Positions 1 through 7,201 of a DNA stretch of 20,416 nt are shown piece after piece. The notes beneath the pieces are model-generated. The model searched no databases. It was given only the letters and a program-made list of their open reading frames with translations, and was not told the origin of the DNA. The DNA is from JBGZFC01 sp964346495 (GTDB lineage: Bacteria > Bacteroidota > Bacteroidia > Bacteroidales > Dysgonomonadaceae). Position 1 is the first letter of the stretch. Every line of letters starts with the position of its first letter. Where the stretch lies: the NCBI GenBank assembly GCA_964346495.1, contig CAYFUW010000037.1, positions 1-20,416 on the forward strand. The letters are read 5' to 3'. The position numbers and the translations under genes were made by a program.

Positions 1-12
1 ACTATACTATAA

Positions 13-77
13 GCCACAGCGTGGCGACTATATTTGTAGCTACAATTAATTATTGTGGGCATTAGGTACAGCGTACC
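13..77. repeat. Two related 13-nt hairpin repeats with AGC loops
   Basis: Bases 13-25 read GCCAC-AGC-GTGGC and bases 65-77 read GGTAC-AGC-GTACC. Each is a 5-bp stem around the same AGC loop. Each is followed by a similar AT-rich tail (CGACTATATTT after the first, GTGATATTATTT after the second). The shared architecture with compensating stem changes suggests two copies of one repeat family with conserved structure and varying sequence. I recall GTACC/TATTTGTAG-type repeats being common between Bacteroidota genes but cannot confirm the family here. Confidence 0.55.
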
Positions 78-88
78 GTGATATTATT

Positions 89-123
89 TAGTAAACAAGT
101 TGACAAGTTAATAGTAAACAAGT
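89..123 (+). repeat. 12-bp direct repeat TAGTAAACAAGT, two copies
   Basis: TAGTAAACAAGT occurs at 89-100 and again at 112-123, with ACAAGTT also repeated between them. No gene overlaps it. It may be local slippage within the repeat patch. Confidence 0.5.
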
Positions 124-129
124 AAGCGA

Positions 130-147
130 GTTATCAATGCTGATAAC
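130..147. repeat. Perfect 7-bp stem hairpin
   Basis: GTTATCA (130-136), loop ATGC, TGATAAC (141-147) form a perfect inverted repeat. No T-run follows on the plus strand, so it is not a standard intrinsic terminator. A gene ending just left of the window could use it, but that gene is not visible. Confidence 0.45.
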
Positions 148-187
148 AAATTAGTAATTTTTAATTGGTAATTGGTAATTTATTTAT

Positions 188-241
188 GCACAATGCGGAT
201 TCTAACCGCAATGTGCTTATCACGAAGCCACAGGCATCGTG
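188..241. repeat. Two adjacent hairpins
   Basis: The first hairpin pairs GCACAATGCGG (188-198) with CCGCAATGTGC (206-216), an 11-bp stem with one mismatch and a 7-nt loop. The second pairs CACGA-AGCC (221-229) with GGC-A-TCGTG (233-241) around loop ACA, with one A/A mismatch. Back-to-back structured elements in a gene-free stretch suggest a miniature dispersed repeat or the remains of one. No protein or known RNA family is recognised. Confidence 0.45.
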
Positions 242-370
242 TTCCATTCTCCAAGTTTCGAATCTCACTCGTAACTTATCTAACCCCCTCCCCACGCAAC
301 CCGATCCCAGCTCGCACCAACTCAAAAATAAAAAAACATCAGCTTTATAACAACCAATCAAAAAATCACG

Positions 371-378
371 TACATTTG
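371..378 (+). promoter_or_regulatory. Candidate -7 box of the receptor-trkH operon
   Basis: TACATTTG matches the Bacteroidota -7 consensus TAnnTTTG and lies 35 nt before the ATG at 414. A good -33 TTTG is not visible at the expected distance, so the call rests on the -7 box and its position. Confidence 0.45.
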
Positions 379-413
379 TCGATAATTAATATTAATCTAA
401 AAAGATTATACAA

Positions 414-1172
414 ATGAGATGGATTAAATCATTAAGAACCAAGATATTCCTAAGCTTCTTTCTGCTTATACTTATGCTTGCAATTGCAGGAGTAATGTCA
501 ATTTTTGAGTTTAAGAAAATGGGTAGTTCGGTTGATGTTGTTCTAAAAAACAATTATCAATCTATCGAATCGGCTAAAATTATGCTCGATGCTGTGGGAG
601 AAATAGAGAGTGGCATAATGATTTGTCTTTTGGGAAACAGACAAAAGGGCGAAGAAACCATACATATAAACGATTCTGTGATGAACGTTGCTCTGCAAAA
701 AGCTCGTTCGAATATATCGGAAACAAATGAAGAGCAACAGATTGTCGAAATTGAGAAAGAGTATTCTAAGCTAATTGCATTTGCAAAGACAACACCAACA
801 TCCGTGAATAGTGATGATGAATTTACTACATTTGAGAAGAGTGCAAAAGAAAATTTTATAAATACTAAAGCCGCAATTAATAAGCTGATGGTTATTAACC
901 AGGATAAAATGTATAAGCAGGCTACTATAGCAAAAGAGAACTCGCAACGAGCTATGATGCCAGCAATTATATCGGTTATTGCAGCTGTTGTTTTTGCTAT
1001 TTTGCTCAATATCTTTATTTCGGTTTACTTTATTGGACCTATTAACAGGTTAATAAAGGAGGTGAAATATTTTTATCCCGAAAAAGGCGAAATTAATGCA
1101 AAAATTAATACGACTGACGAGATAAAAACTCTCGAACAGGAGATAAATCAACTGATTAGAAGGAGTAAATAA
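414..1172 (+). CDS. Membrane receptor: four-helix sensor plus HAMP, no output domain
   Basis: This 252-aa protein has the build of the sensing half of a chemoreceptor or histidine kinase. A membrane helix spans about residues 11-31. A helical extracytoplasmic part of about 150 residues resembles the 4HB_MCP or KinB-type sensor. A second helix spans about 184-206. A HAMP segment then runs from about Pro209 and includes the typical DEI..L motif (235-240). The protein stops at residue 252 just after HAMP, with no kinase, PAS, cyclase or methyl-accepting region, and trkH begins 11 nt later, so there is no room for one. It may act by contacting another membrane protein, or be a kinase that lost its output half. 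Close spacing to trkH suggests one transcript and perhaps control of K+ uptake, which is inference. The topology call is firm; the function is unknown. Confidence 0.85.
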   Translation: MRWIKSLRTKIFLSFFLLILMLAIAGVMSIFEFKKMGSSVDVVLKNNYQSIESAKIMLDAVGEIESGIMICLLGNRQKGEETIHINDSVMNVALQKARSNISETNEEQQIVEIEKEYSKLIAFAKTTPTSVNSDDEFTTFEKSAKENFINTKAAINKLMVINQDKMYKQATIAKENSQRAMMPAIISVIAAVVFAILLNIFISVYFIGPINRLIKEVKYFYPEKGEINAKINTTDEIKTLEQEINQLIRRSK

Positions 1173-1183
1173 TTTTTTGTGAA

Positions 1184-2629
1184 ATGAGAATCGTAGCTAT
1201 TGTAAAATATTTGGGATATGTGCTGCTGTTCAATGCGCTGTTCTTGCTTATATCTGCAATAATATCACTCATATTGCAAGAAAACTCCTTTACACCGCTT
1301 TTTTACAGTGCAATAGTTTGCTCGATTTTGGGATTTTTTCCGCAAATATTTGTCGAGAGAATCGAAGAAATATCATTTCACGAAGGAATGGCAATCAGTG
1401 TGTTCGGATGGATTCTAACCTGTTTTGCCGGAGCTGTCCCATATTTTATGTGGGGTGGGGAGTTCACGTTTGCAAATGCTCTGTTTGAGAGCGTTTCAGG
1501 ATATACAACTACAGGTTCTACAATTTTACAAAATGTTGAAGGATTGACAAAAGGAATGCTTTTTTGGCGTTCGTCAACACATTTTATTGGTGGGGTGGGA
1601 ATTATTCTGTTTGTTTTGCTTATTCTACCGGATTCTAAAGGAGTACGAACAAGCATATATCGTAGCGAAGTATCGGGTTTGTCGCTTATGAGTTTCAAGA
1701 TGCGTGCGAAACGTATTGTGCATATTATCAGCATAGTTTACGTTAGCCTTACCGTGATACTTATCCTGCTTTTGTGGATGTTAGGAATGACCTTTTTCGA
1801 TGCTGTTTGCCACTCTTTTGGCACAATTGCAACAGGTGGATTCTCAACCAAGAACTTAAGTATTGCTCACTACAATAATGTATGGATTGAAGTTACGCTT
1901 ACGATTTTTATGTATTTGAGTAGCTTACATTTTGGTGTGTTATTTCTGACTTTCACCGGAAATAAAAACAATATTTTCACTTCAAAAGTTATCAGAAGCT
2001 ACACTTTAGTATTAATTGCAGGAATTGTCCTTATCGCCATAAATCTTGTGTTGGAGAGCGGTTACAATTGGGGAGAAGCATTCAGGCATTCATCGTTTCA
2101 GGTAGTTACACTTGCATCAACAACCGGGTCTGCAACGTTAGATACAGATGTGTGGCCCATGTTTTCGAAAATTATACTGATTTACTTTATGATACAGTGC
2201 GCCATGGCTGGTTCTACCGGTGGCGGAATTAAATTTGACCGTATATATCTCTACTTTGTTTCGCTAAAATATCGTATCAAACAGATACAACACCCACAAG
2301 GTGTGTATGTTACTAAGGTAAATAACAATGTGGTAAGTCAAGATCTGGAATTGCAAACAATGGCTTTTATCATTCTTTACATACTGATATTATTTGTGGT
2401 TGCATTGGTTTTGTCTGCAATGAATATTGACGGTACAACAGCTTTCACCGCATCAATTACAACCATAGGAAATGTTGGTCCAGGATTTGGAAAAATCAGT
2501 TCTCTGTCAAATTTTAGTTCTTTGCCCGATGCTGCAAAATATCTGCTTTCGGCAAATATGTTAGTAGGACGTTTGGAAATCTTAAACGTTGTAACGTTGT
2601 TTGTTATTTTGGCGAAGAAAAACAGATAA
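1184..2629 (+). CDS. trkH: Potassium uptake protein TrkH
   Basis: This 481-aa inner-membrane protein is a Trk/Ktr/HKT-family potassium translocating subunit of usual length. The four pore-loop filters are visible: TTTGS (108-112), ATGGF (216-220), TTGSA (313-317) and GNVGPGF (429-435). Also present are the conserved GSTGGGIK (343-350) at the intramembrane gate region and GRLEI (462-466) near the C-terminus. Many hydrophobic helices fit the eight-segment plus four pore-helix fold. TrkH normally works with the cytoplasmic NAD/ATP-binding regulator TrkA, but no trkA is in this window; the partner encoded 11 nt upstream is instead a HAMP-type receptor. The start at 1184 is the first ATG after the upstream stop. 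The gene ends at a palindrome and a terminator in a convergent junction. Confidence 0.96.
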   Translation: MRIVAIVKYLGYVLLFNALFLLISAIISLILQENSFTPLFYSAIVCSILGFFPQIFVERIEEISFHEGMAISVFGWILTCFAGAVPYFMWGGEFTFANALFESVSGYTTTGSTILQNVEGLTKGMLFWRSSTHFIGGVGIILFVLLILPDSKGVRTSIYRSEVSGLSLMSFKMRAKRIVHIISIVYVSLTVILILLLWMLGMTFFDAVCHSFGTIATGGFSTKNLSIAHYNNVWIEVTLTIFMYLSSLHFGVLFLTFTGNKNNIFTSKVIRSYTLVLIAGIVLIAINLVLESGYNWGEAFRHSSFQVVTLASTTGSATLDTDVWPMFSKIILIYFMIQCAMAGSTGGGIKFDRIYLYFVSLKYRIKQIQHPQGVYVTKVNNNVVSQDLELQTMAFIILYILILFVVALVLSAMNIDGTTAFTASITTIGNVGPGFGKISSLSNFSSLPDAAKYLLSANMLVGRLEILNVVTLFVILAKKNR

Positions 2630-2649
2630 TAGTATGTGTATAATCAAAA

Positions 2650-2677
2650 GTAGAGACGGAGCATGCTCCGTCTCTAC
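2650..2677. repeat. 28-bp perfect palindrome
   Basis: The arm GTAGAGACGGAGCA (2650-2663) is followed directly by its exact reverse complement (2664-2677). It lies in the convergent gap between trkH and pyrF. Similar GTAGAGAC...GTCTCTAC palindromes are, to my recollection, dispersed in many copies in cyanobacteria and Bacteroidota. As RNA it would make a strong hairpin on either strand, but it lacks a following T-run. Confidence 0.75.
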
Positions 2678-2753
2678 CAAAATTTATTTGGTTGGAACTC
2701 AAAATGGCATGAAAAATAAATATCACTTCAACTACAAAGCCAATACAAAGGCT

Positions 2754-2774
2754 AATAGCTAACAGCTATTTTTT
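2754..2774 (+). terminator. Intrinsic terminator of the receptor-trkH operon
   Basis: AATAGCT (2754-2760), loop AAC, AGCTATT (2764-2770) form a 7-bp stem, with an uninterrupted run of six T at 2769-2774. It ends at the base before the pyrF stop codon on the other strand. The stem is AT-rich, so it may be only moderately efficient. Confidence 0.55.
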
Positions 2775-3596
2775 CTACAAATATCTATCCAGCATAACAG
2801 CCATCTCTCCTTGTAGTTTTTTTGATTCTTCAGCGGCAGCCACAGCAAATTTTTCTGTATTATCGGCATAAATAATTCCACGTGAAGAGTTTACGAGCAA
2901 TCCGCACTCTCTGTTCATTCCATATTTGCAAACTTCTTCAAGTGAACCGCCTTGTGCTCCCACACCGGGAACTAAAAGAAAATGATTTGGTGCAATTTTA
3001 CGAACATCTTCAAATAGTTTGCCTTGTGTAGCACCAACAACAAACATCATTTGCTCATCTGTAGCCCAATTTTGAGAAATACGCAATACCTTTTCAAACA
3101 GACGTTCGCCGTTATTATCTTCTGTCAACTGAAAGTCGTTTGAGCCTTTGTTGCTTGTAAGAGCGAGCAGGATAACCCAACGTTCGGGATATAAAAACGG
3201 TTTCACGCTATCTTCGCCCATATAAGGTGCAACGGTAACGGCATCAAGTTTCATCTCTTCGAAAAATGAACGGGCGTACATTTCGCTTGTATTACCAATA
3301 TCGCCACGTTTTGCATCGGCTATGATAAAGTGTTCAGGATGACGTTGTTTTATGTAGGCTACTGTTTTTTCAAAAGCGAGCCAACCTTTTAATCCCGCAC
3401 TTTCGTAGAAAGCTAAATTAGGTTTATATGCAACACAAAACGGTGCAGTTGCATCTATTATGGCTTTATTAAACTCGTAAATAGGATCTTCCGAATTTAA
3501 AAGGTATGCCGGAATCTTTTTTATATCTGTATCCAATCCTACACATAGGAAAGATTGTTTTTTTTGAATCTGTTCGAAAAGTTGTTGTTTAGTCAT
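2775..3596 (-). CDS. pyrF: Orotidine 5'-phosphate decarboxylase
   Basis: This 273-aa protein converts orotidine 5'-phosphate to UMP, the last step of de novo pyrimidine synthesis. It belongs to the longer PyrF type 2 subfamily. Visible motifs are LDTD (21-24), KPN (58-60) and the catalytic DAKRGDIGNT (94-103), which carries the Asp-x-Lys...Asp network. The C-terminal part has the phosphate-binding VPGVGAQGG stretch of the TIM barrel. The ATG overlaps the stop of the upstream lipoprotein gene (ATGACTAA, 8-nt overlap), so its translation is probably coupled to that gene. It is the last gene of the purM-prfA unit. Confidence 0.96.
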   Translation of the reverse strand: MTKQQLFEQIQKKQSFLCVGLDTDIKKIPAYLLNSEDPIYEFNKAIIDATAPFCVAYKPNLAFYESAGLKGWLAFEKTVAYIKQRHPEHFIIADAKRGDIGNTSEMYARSFFEEMKLDAVTVAPYMGEDSVKPFLYPERWVILLALTSNKGSNDFQLTEDNNGERLFEKVLRISQNWATDEQMMFVVGATQGKLFEDVRKIAPNHFLLVPGVGAQGGSLEEVCKYGMNRECGLLVNSSRGIIYADNTEKFAVAAAEESKKLQGEMAVMLDRYL

Positions 3597-5313
3597 TGTA
3601 TTTATTACTTAAAACGTCAATAATTTCCAGGTGCCATACATTGACAGTAGGCTCTATATCAATATTTTTAATTAGTGTTATTTTATCTCCGTTTTTATTT
3701 GCAAAAATATAAAAAGCATTTGTAGGATAATTATCCTCAACTCCATTTATAGTTGTCTGGTAATCATTCAGATACATGAAAGTCTTTCGGGTATATGTCA
3801 TATCGTCAAATTCAGCCACCATATTTTTGTTTGCAGTAGAATATCTTTTGTTGTATGATGCCCATATTGATTTGCTGTTAGCACAGTGATCAATCCAATT
3901 GCAAGGGAAAAAATCATAATTATCGTTTCCATATGGAATTAAAACTCCGAGGGAACTAAGATTGCCCTGTGTTTGTTCTGTGGGGCGCAAAAACACTTTG
4001 CCGTTTTTTGTATACATATATTTTTGATCTTCTGAAAACCAAAATCTGTCGCCTTCACCAATATGCCAGTATTTTACAATATTTGGTTCATTCGAAGAGA
4101 TCTCAATAAGAATAACTCCATTAGGACTAATAGTTTTTCTTGCAGCTAAAACTTGTAATGAGTTTTTTACTTTGAAGAGATTTGTATTTTCATATATTAC
4201 ATCAAATTGATATGTATTAGTTTCACCAGATAACAAATTTATGCGAGTTATATATTTTAAAAGATTTGTACTACTAGCTTTATATGTCATATAACAAAAA
4301 TTAGCCCCGTCATAAACAACATCATGTACGTTAAAACTTAAATCATAAGAGTTAACAACTGAAAAAGTTGTAGCATCAATATGTGTAAGTTTTGCTGATT
4401 GACCAACAAACATTTGCTTGTTATCATCCGAAAGCGTAATACAATTAATATTTCTATCTAGTAAAATTTCCTTTTTTGAATTTGTATCGATATTATATGA
4501 GATAACTTTATTAGGGTTTTGCGTAGCTATATATATAGTGTTACTATTTTTGTCAAATTCTGCGTCAGTTACTACCCCCTCAATATTGAATACCAGCATT
4601 GGCGGATAAAGATAAGTGTTAGGCACTATCATTTTTACAGGAATAATCTTAAAATCATTTGTTATTTCATTAATAATTTCAATTTCTCCTTCATAATTGC
4701 CCGCTTCTAAATTTTCTCTATTGCAATTAATATAAACAAATGTGCTTTCATGGGAATATAATCTACCTTTCCTCTGTTCTTCATCAATATCTATCCAATC
4801 AGGCATTTTGTGGATATTATAGTTAAGAATCCCCGGAGCTGTGTTTTTAATTATCAATATCAACGATGTAGAGGTTTCACCAAAGTCTAGCTCTTCTGGG
4901 ATAACTTTTATATATGATTCACCATAATATACTGTATTTATATTGATTTTAAAAAGACCTAATTCCTCAATATTAATTATTAAAGAGCCAACATCCACAG
5001 GAACACCCAGTTCGAGATAATTAACTCCATCTAAGTGGTACAGCAAGGATAATTTTTTATTGAAAATTTTTCCTTTTAGGTTGTCAAATGTCATCGATTT
5101 AGGAAATGCCACAATTGAGTATGACATACCTTCCATGAATTCATTTAACTCAATGTCAATTGTATTAATACCAGATTCAAAAGGTATTGTTATGGCATGA
5201 GGTAATTCAATGCCATTTATTGGTTTATTATTTTCATCTAAGAATGAATTGCTACAGGAGCCAAAGGTAGCAACTAACACTACTAAAAAGATTAATAAAA
5301 TATTGTTTTTCAT
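3589..5313 (-). CDS. Lipoprotein with BACON domain and beta-propeller
   Basis: A 574-aa envelope protein of unknown function. It begins with a lipoprotein signal peptide whose lipobox FGSC places the lipid-bearing cysteine at residue 20. A beta-rich N-terminal part (about 30-130) is followed by a BACON-like domain (about 137-230: LDFG, PGILNYNI, PDWIDI, GNYEGEIEI). The rest (about 237-565) consists of repeats such as NTIYIATQNPNKVISYNI that look like blades of a YncE/WD40-like propeller. BACON domains are linked to carbohydrate or mucin binding in gut Bacteroidota; a binding role here is inference. No C-terminal type IX sorting domain is seen. The start lies 3 nt after the stop of the barrel gene, and the end overlaps pyrF. 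The gene looks richer in AT than prfA beside it, which suggests a later insertion. Confidence 0.85.
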   Translation of the reverse strand: MKNNILLIFLVVLVATFGSCSNSFLDENNKPINGIELPHAITIPFESGINTIDIELNEFMEGMSYSIVAFPKSMTFDNLKGKIFNKKLSLLYHLDGVNYLELGVPVDVGSLIINIEELGLFKININTVYYGESYIKVIPEELDFGETSTSLILIIKNTAPGILNYNIHKMPDWIDIDEEQRKGRLYSHESTFVYINCNRENLEAGNYEGEIEIINEITNDFKIIPVKMIVPNTYLYPPMLVFNIEGVVTDAEFDKNSNTIYIATQNPNKVISYNIDTNSKKEILLDRNINCITLSDDNKQMFVGQSAKLTHIDATTFSVVNSYDLSFNVHDVVYDGANFCYMTYKASSTNLLKYITRINLLSGETNTYQFDVIYENTNLFKVKNSLQVLAARKTISPNGVILIEISSNEPNIVKYWHIGEGDRFWFSEDQKYMYTKNGKVFLRPTEQTQGNLSSLGVLIPYGNDNYDFFPCNWIDHCANSKSIWASYNKRYSTANKNMVAEFDDMTYTRKTFMYLNDYQTTINGVEDNYPTNAFYIFANKNGDKITLIKNIDIEPTVNVWHLEIIDVLSNKYND

Positions 5314-5316
5314 AAT

Positions 5317-6012
5317 TTACTTATTTATATAATAACGTAAACCTATAGATAGATATATATTAGAAGCATTATACTGAGAATTCTTATCTAATTCTACTTC
5401 CTCAGTAAATGTACCGTTGCTAATTTTTATTTTTCTGAAATAACTCGTTAGTATTCCCAAATTTACGCCAACTCCTAAGTTTGGTATAAACAGATAATCA
5501 ACTCCAATATCAACATTCATTCCAAAATTACTTCCGGAAAGCAATAAATTTTGGAAAAGTGTATATAATTCACTTCTAAACCATGTGTATCCTACACCTA
5601 CTGTTGATACTAAAAGAAAATTATTATTCTTTCCAAGAGTTTTATAACTCATAAATGAAGGACCTATAAAATTTAGAAAATCTTTCTCTAGAATATCTGT
5701 AACTCCATAGTGTTGAGGATCAATATCCACAATAACATCATCGGTTTCTGAAGATGTATTATGAAAATAATATTTCACTCCAACACCTAAATTGTTGTGA
5801 AATAAGTAATGAATATCTCCATTTAGGTTTTTCACCCACCTCAAATCATTATTTGATGTGTCCCCAGAATCTTGTTGTCCCAAAGCAGTTAAATATCCTA
5901 ATCCACGTGAAGCAGAAATTCGAAGTTTGGGAGTTTTGTAATCTTCTTGTGCTGATGTAGAAATGATAATTCCTAAAAGCAAAATGATTAATATTAATAG
6001 CTTGTATTTCAT
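5317..6012 (-). CDS. Outer-membrane beta-barrel protein
   Basis: A 231-aa protein with a clear signal peptide (hydrophobic run to STSA, cleavage before Gln22). It then has alternating amphipathic strands ending in YLSIGLRYYINK, which resembles the closing strand of a small outer-membrane barrel of the OmpA/PorT-like kind. Repeated LGVGVKYYF and LGVGVNLGI patterns fit barrel strands with tight turns. The cargo or partner is unknown. It is followed after 3 nt by the BACON/propeller lipoprotein, so the two probably act together at the outer membrane; this is inference. It lies 37 nt downstream of prfA with no visible promoter. By eye it is richer in AT than prfA. Confidence 0.8.
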   Translation of the reverse strand: MKYKLLILIILLLGIIISTSAQEDYKTPKLRISASRGLGYLTALGQQDSGDTSNNDLRWVKNLNGDIHYLFHNNLGVGVKYYFHNTSSETDDVIVDIDPQHYGVTDILEKDFLNFIGPSFMSYKTLGKNNNFLLVSTVGVGYTWFRSELYTLFQNLLLSGSNFGMNVDIGVDYLFIPNLGVGVNLGILTSYFRKIKISNGTFTEEVELDKNSQYNASNIYLSIGLRYYINK

Positions 6013-6049
6013 AATGCTACATTTAAAGTATTGGTTATATAATTGATAA

Positions 6050-7135
6050 TTACATTTCAGCTTCTTTCATTCTTTCTGCATTTTCGCTTACAATCAGTTC
6101 ATCAATAAGGTTTTGAATATCACCATCCATAAATGCGGACAGGTTATATGCCGTGAAATTGATACGATGATCGGTAATACGTCCTTGCGGATAGTTGTAT
6201 GTACGAATTTTAGCAGAACGGTCGCCCGTCGAAACTAACGATTTACGACGAGATGCAATATCGCCTTGACGTTTTGTTAACTCAATATCGTACAGTTTTG
6301 TGCGAAGCATCTGCATAGCCAATTCACGGTTTTGTACCTGCGAACGTCCTTGTTGACAAATAACTACAATTCCCGAAGGTTTATGCGTTAACTGTACTTT
6401 CGTTTCCACCTTATTCACGTGCTGTCCGCCTGCACCGCTCGAACGTGCTGTTTGCATCTCGATATCGGCAGGATTTATCTCTATATCGAACTCTTCGGCT
6501 TCGGGTAATACAGCTACGGTTGCTGCCGATGTATGCACACGTCCCTGAGTTTCGGTTTGTGGCACTCGTTGCACCCGATGAACTCCCGACTCATACTTCA
6601 ATGTGCCGTAAACATCATCTCCGGTAACTGTAAAGATAATCTCTTTAAAACCTCCGGCTGTTCCTTCGTTTAAGCTGCTTATTTCAGTTCTCCAACCTTT
6701 ATTTTCACAATATTTGGTGTACATTTTGTACAAATCGCCGGCAAAAATAGCAGCTTCGTCGCCACCGGTTCCGGCACGAATCTCCATCACAACGTTTTTG
6801 GCATCTTCAGGATCGGCAGGAATAAGTAAAAACTTGATTTTTTCTTCCATTTCGGGAAGTTTTTCGTTATTTATGGCAAGCTCCTCGTTAGCAAGCTGAC
6901 GTAAATCGTTATCCGATTCGTTTGCCAAAATATATTTAGCCTCTTCAATACTGTCGAGTGCCGCTTTATATTCGTCGCGGGCATCTACTATTTTTTTAAG
7001 CTCGCTATACTCTTTATTAAGTTTTACGTATCGCTCCATATCGGCAATAACCGAAGGGTCGGTAATTAACATGCCCACTTCTTCAAATCGGGCTACAAGG
7101 TGCTCTAATTTAGAAAGCAATGAATTATCTGACAT
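6050..7135 (-). CDS. prfA: Peptide chain release factor 1
   Basis: This 361-aa class I release factor recognises UAA and UAG and triggers peptide release on the ribosome. The tripeptide anticodon of RF1 (PxT) is present as PQT at 192-194. The catalytic GGQ is at 236-238 within SSGAGGQHVNKVET, whose glutamine is the methylation target of PrmC. Length and motif order match the family. It lies 66 nt downstream of purM on the same strand and 37 nt upstream of the barrel gene, so it probably shares their transcript. Confidence 0.97.
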   Translation of the reverse strand: MSDNSLLSKLEHLVARFEEVGMLITDPSVIADMERYVKLNKEYSELKKIVDARDEYKAALDSIEEAKYILANESDNDLRQLANEELAINNEKLPEMEEKIKFLLIPADPEDAKNVVMEIRAGTGGDEAAIFAGDLYKMYTKYCENKGWRTEISSLNEGTAGGFKEIIFTVTGDDVYGTLKYESGVHRVQRVPQTETQGRVHTSAATVAVLPEAEEFDIEINPADIEMQTARSSGAGGQHVNKVETKVQLTHKPSGIVVICQQGRSQVQNRELAMQMLRTKLYDIELTKRQGDIASRRKSLVSTGDRSAKIRTYNYPQGRITDHRINFTAYNLSAFMDGDIQNLIDELIVSENAERMKEAEM

Positions 7136-7201
7136 ATTCTTATTTTAAAATCTCATACAATATATTTATTTGATTATCAGTCTAGTATGGGCTGGTGGTT
7201 G

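Larger units (their letters stand above)
1..413. other. Gene-free leader with clustered short repeats
   Basis: No convincing gene lies here. Short open frames between about 160 and 417 overlap each other on both strands, run through the hairpins and look like no known protein. The stretch holds two AGC-loop hairpins, a 12-bp direct repeat, a 7-bp stem hairpin, tandem AATTGGT units near 163-176 and two more hairpins up to 241. A C-rich segment follows (about 283-330) that differs in composition from its AT-rich surroundings. The last 50 bases hold the promoter of the next gene. It looks like a decayed patch of dispersed repeats rather than a lost gene; that is inference. Confidence 0.6.

Noticed and set aside
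161..417. Small open frames on both strands before the first gene
   Set aside because: They overlap each other and the hairpins, show no signal peptide or domain, and have no promoter suited to them.
557..1009. 150-codon open frame antisense to the HAMP receptor gene
   Set aside because: It mirrors a well-supported gene; its hydrophobic, Ser/Ile-rich composition is what the complement of such a gene yields.
1378..1734. 118-codon open frame antisense to trkH
   Set aside because: It lies wholly within a confident gene and resembles no family.
2650..2677. Palindrome as the main terminator of trkH
   Set aside because: It is not followed by a T-run; the hairpin at 2754-2774 fits better.
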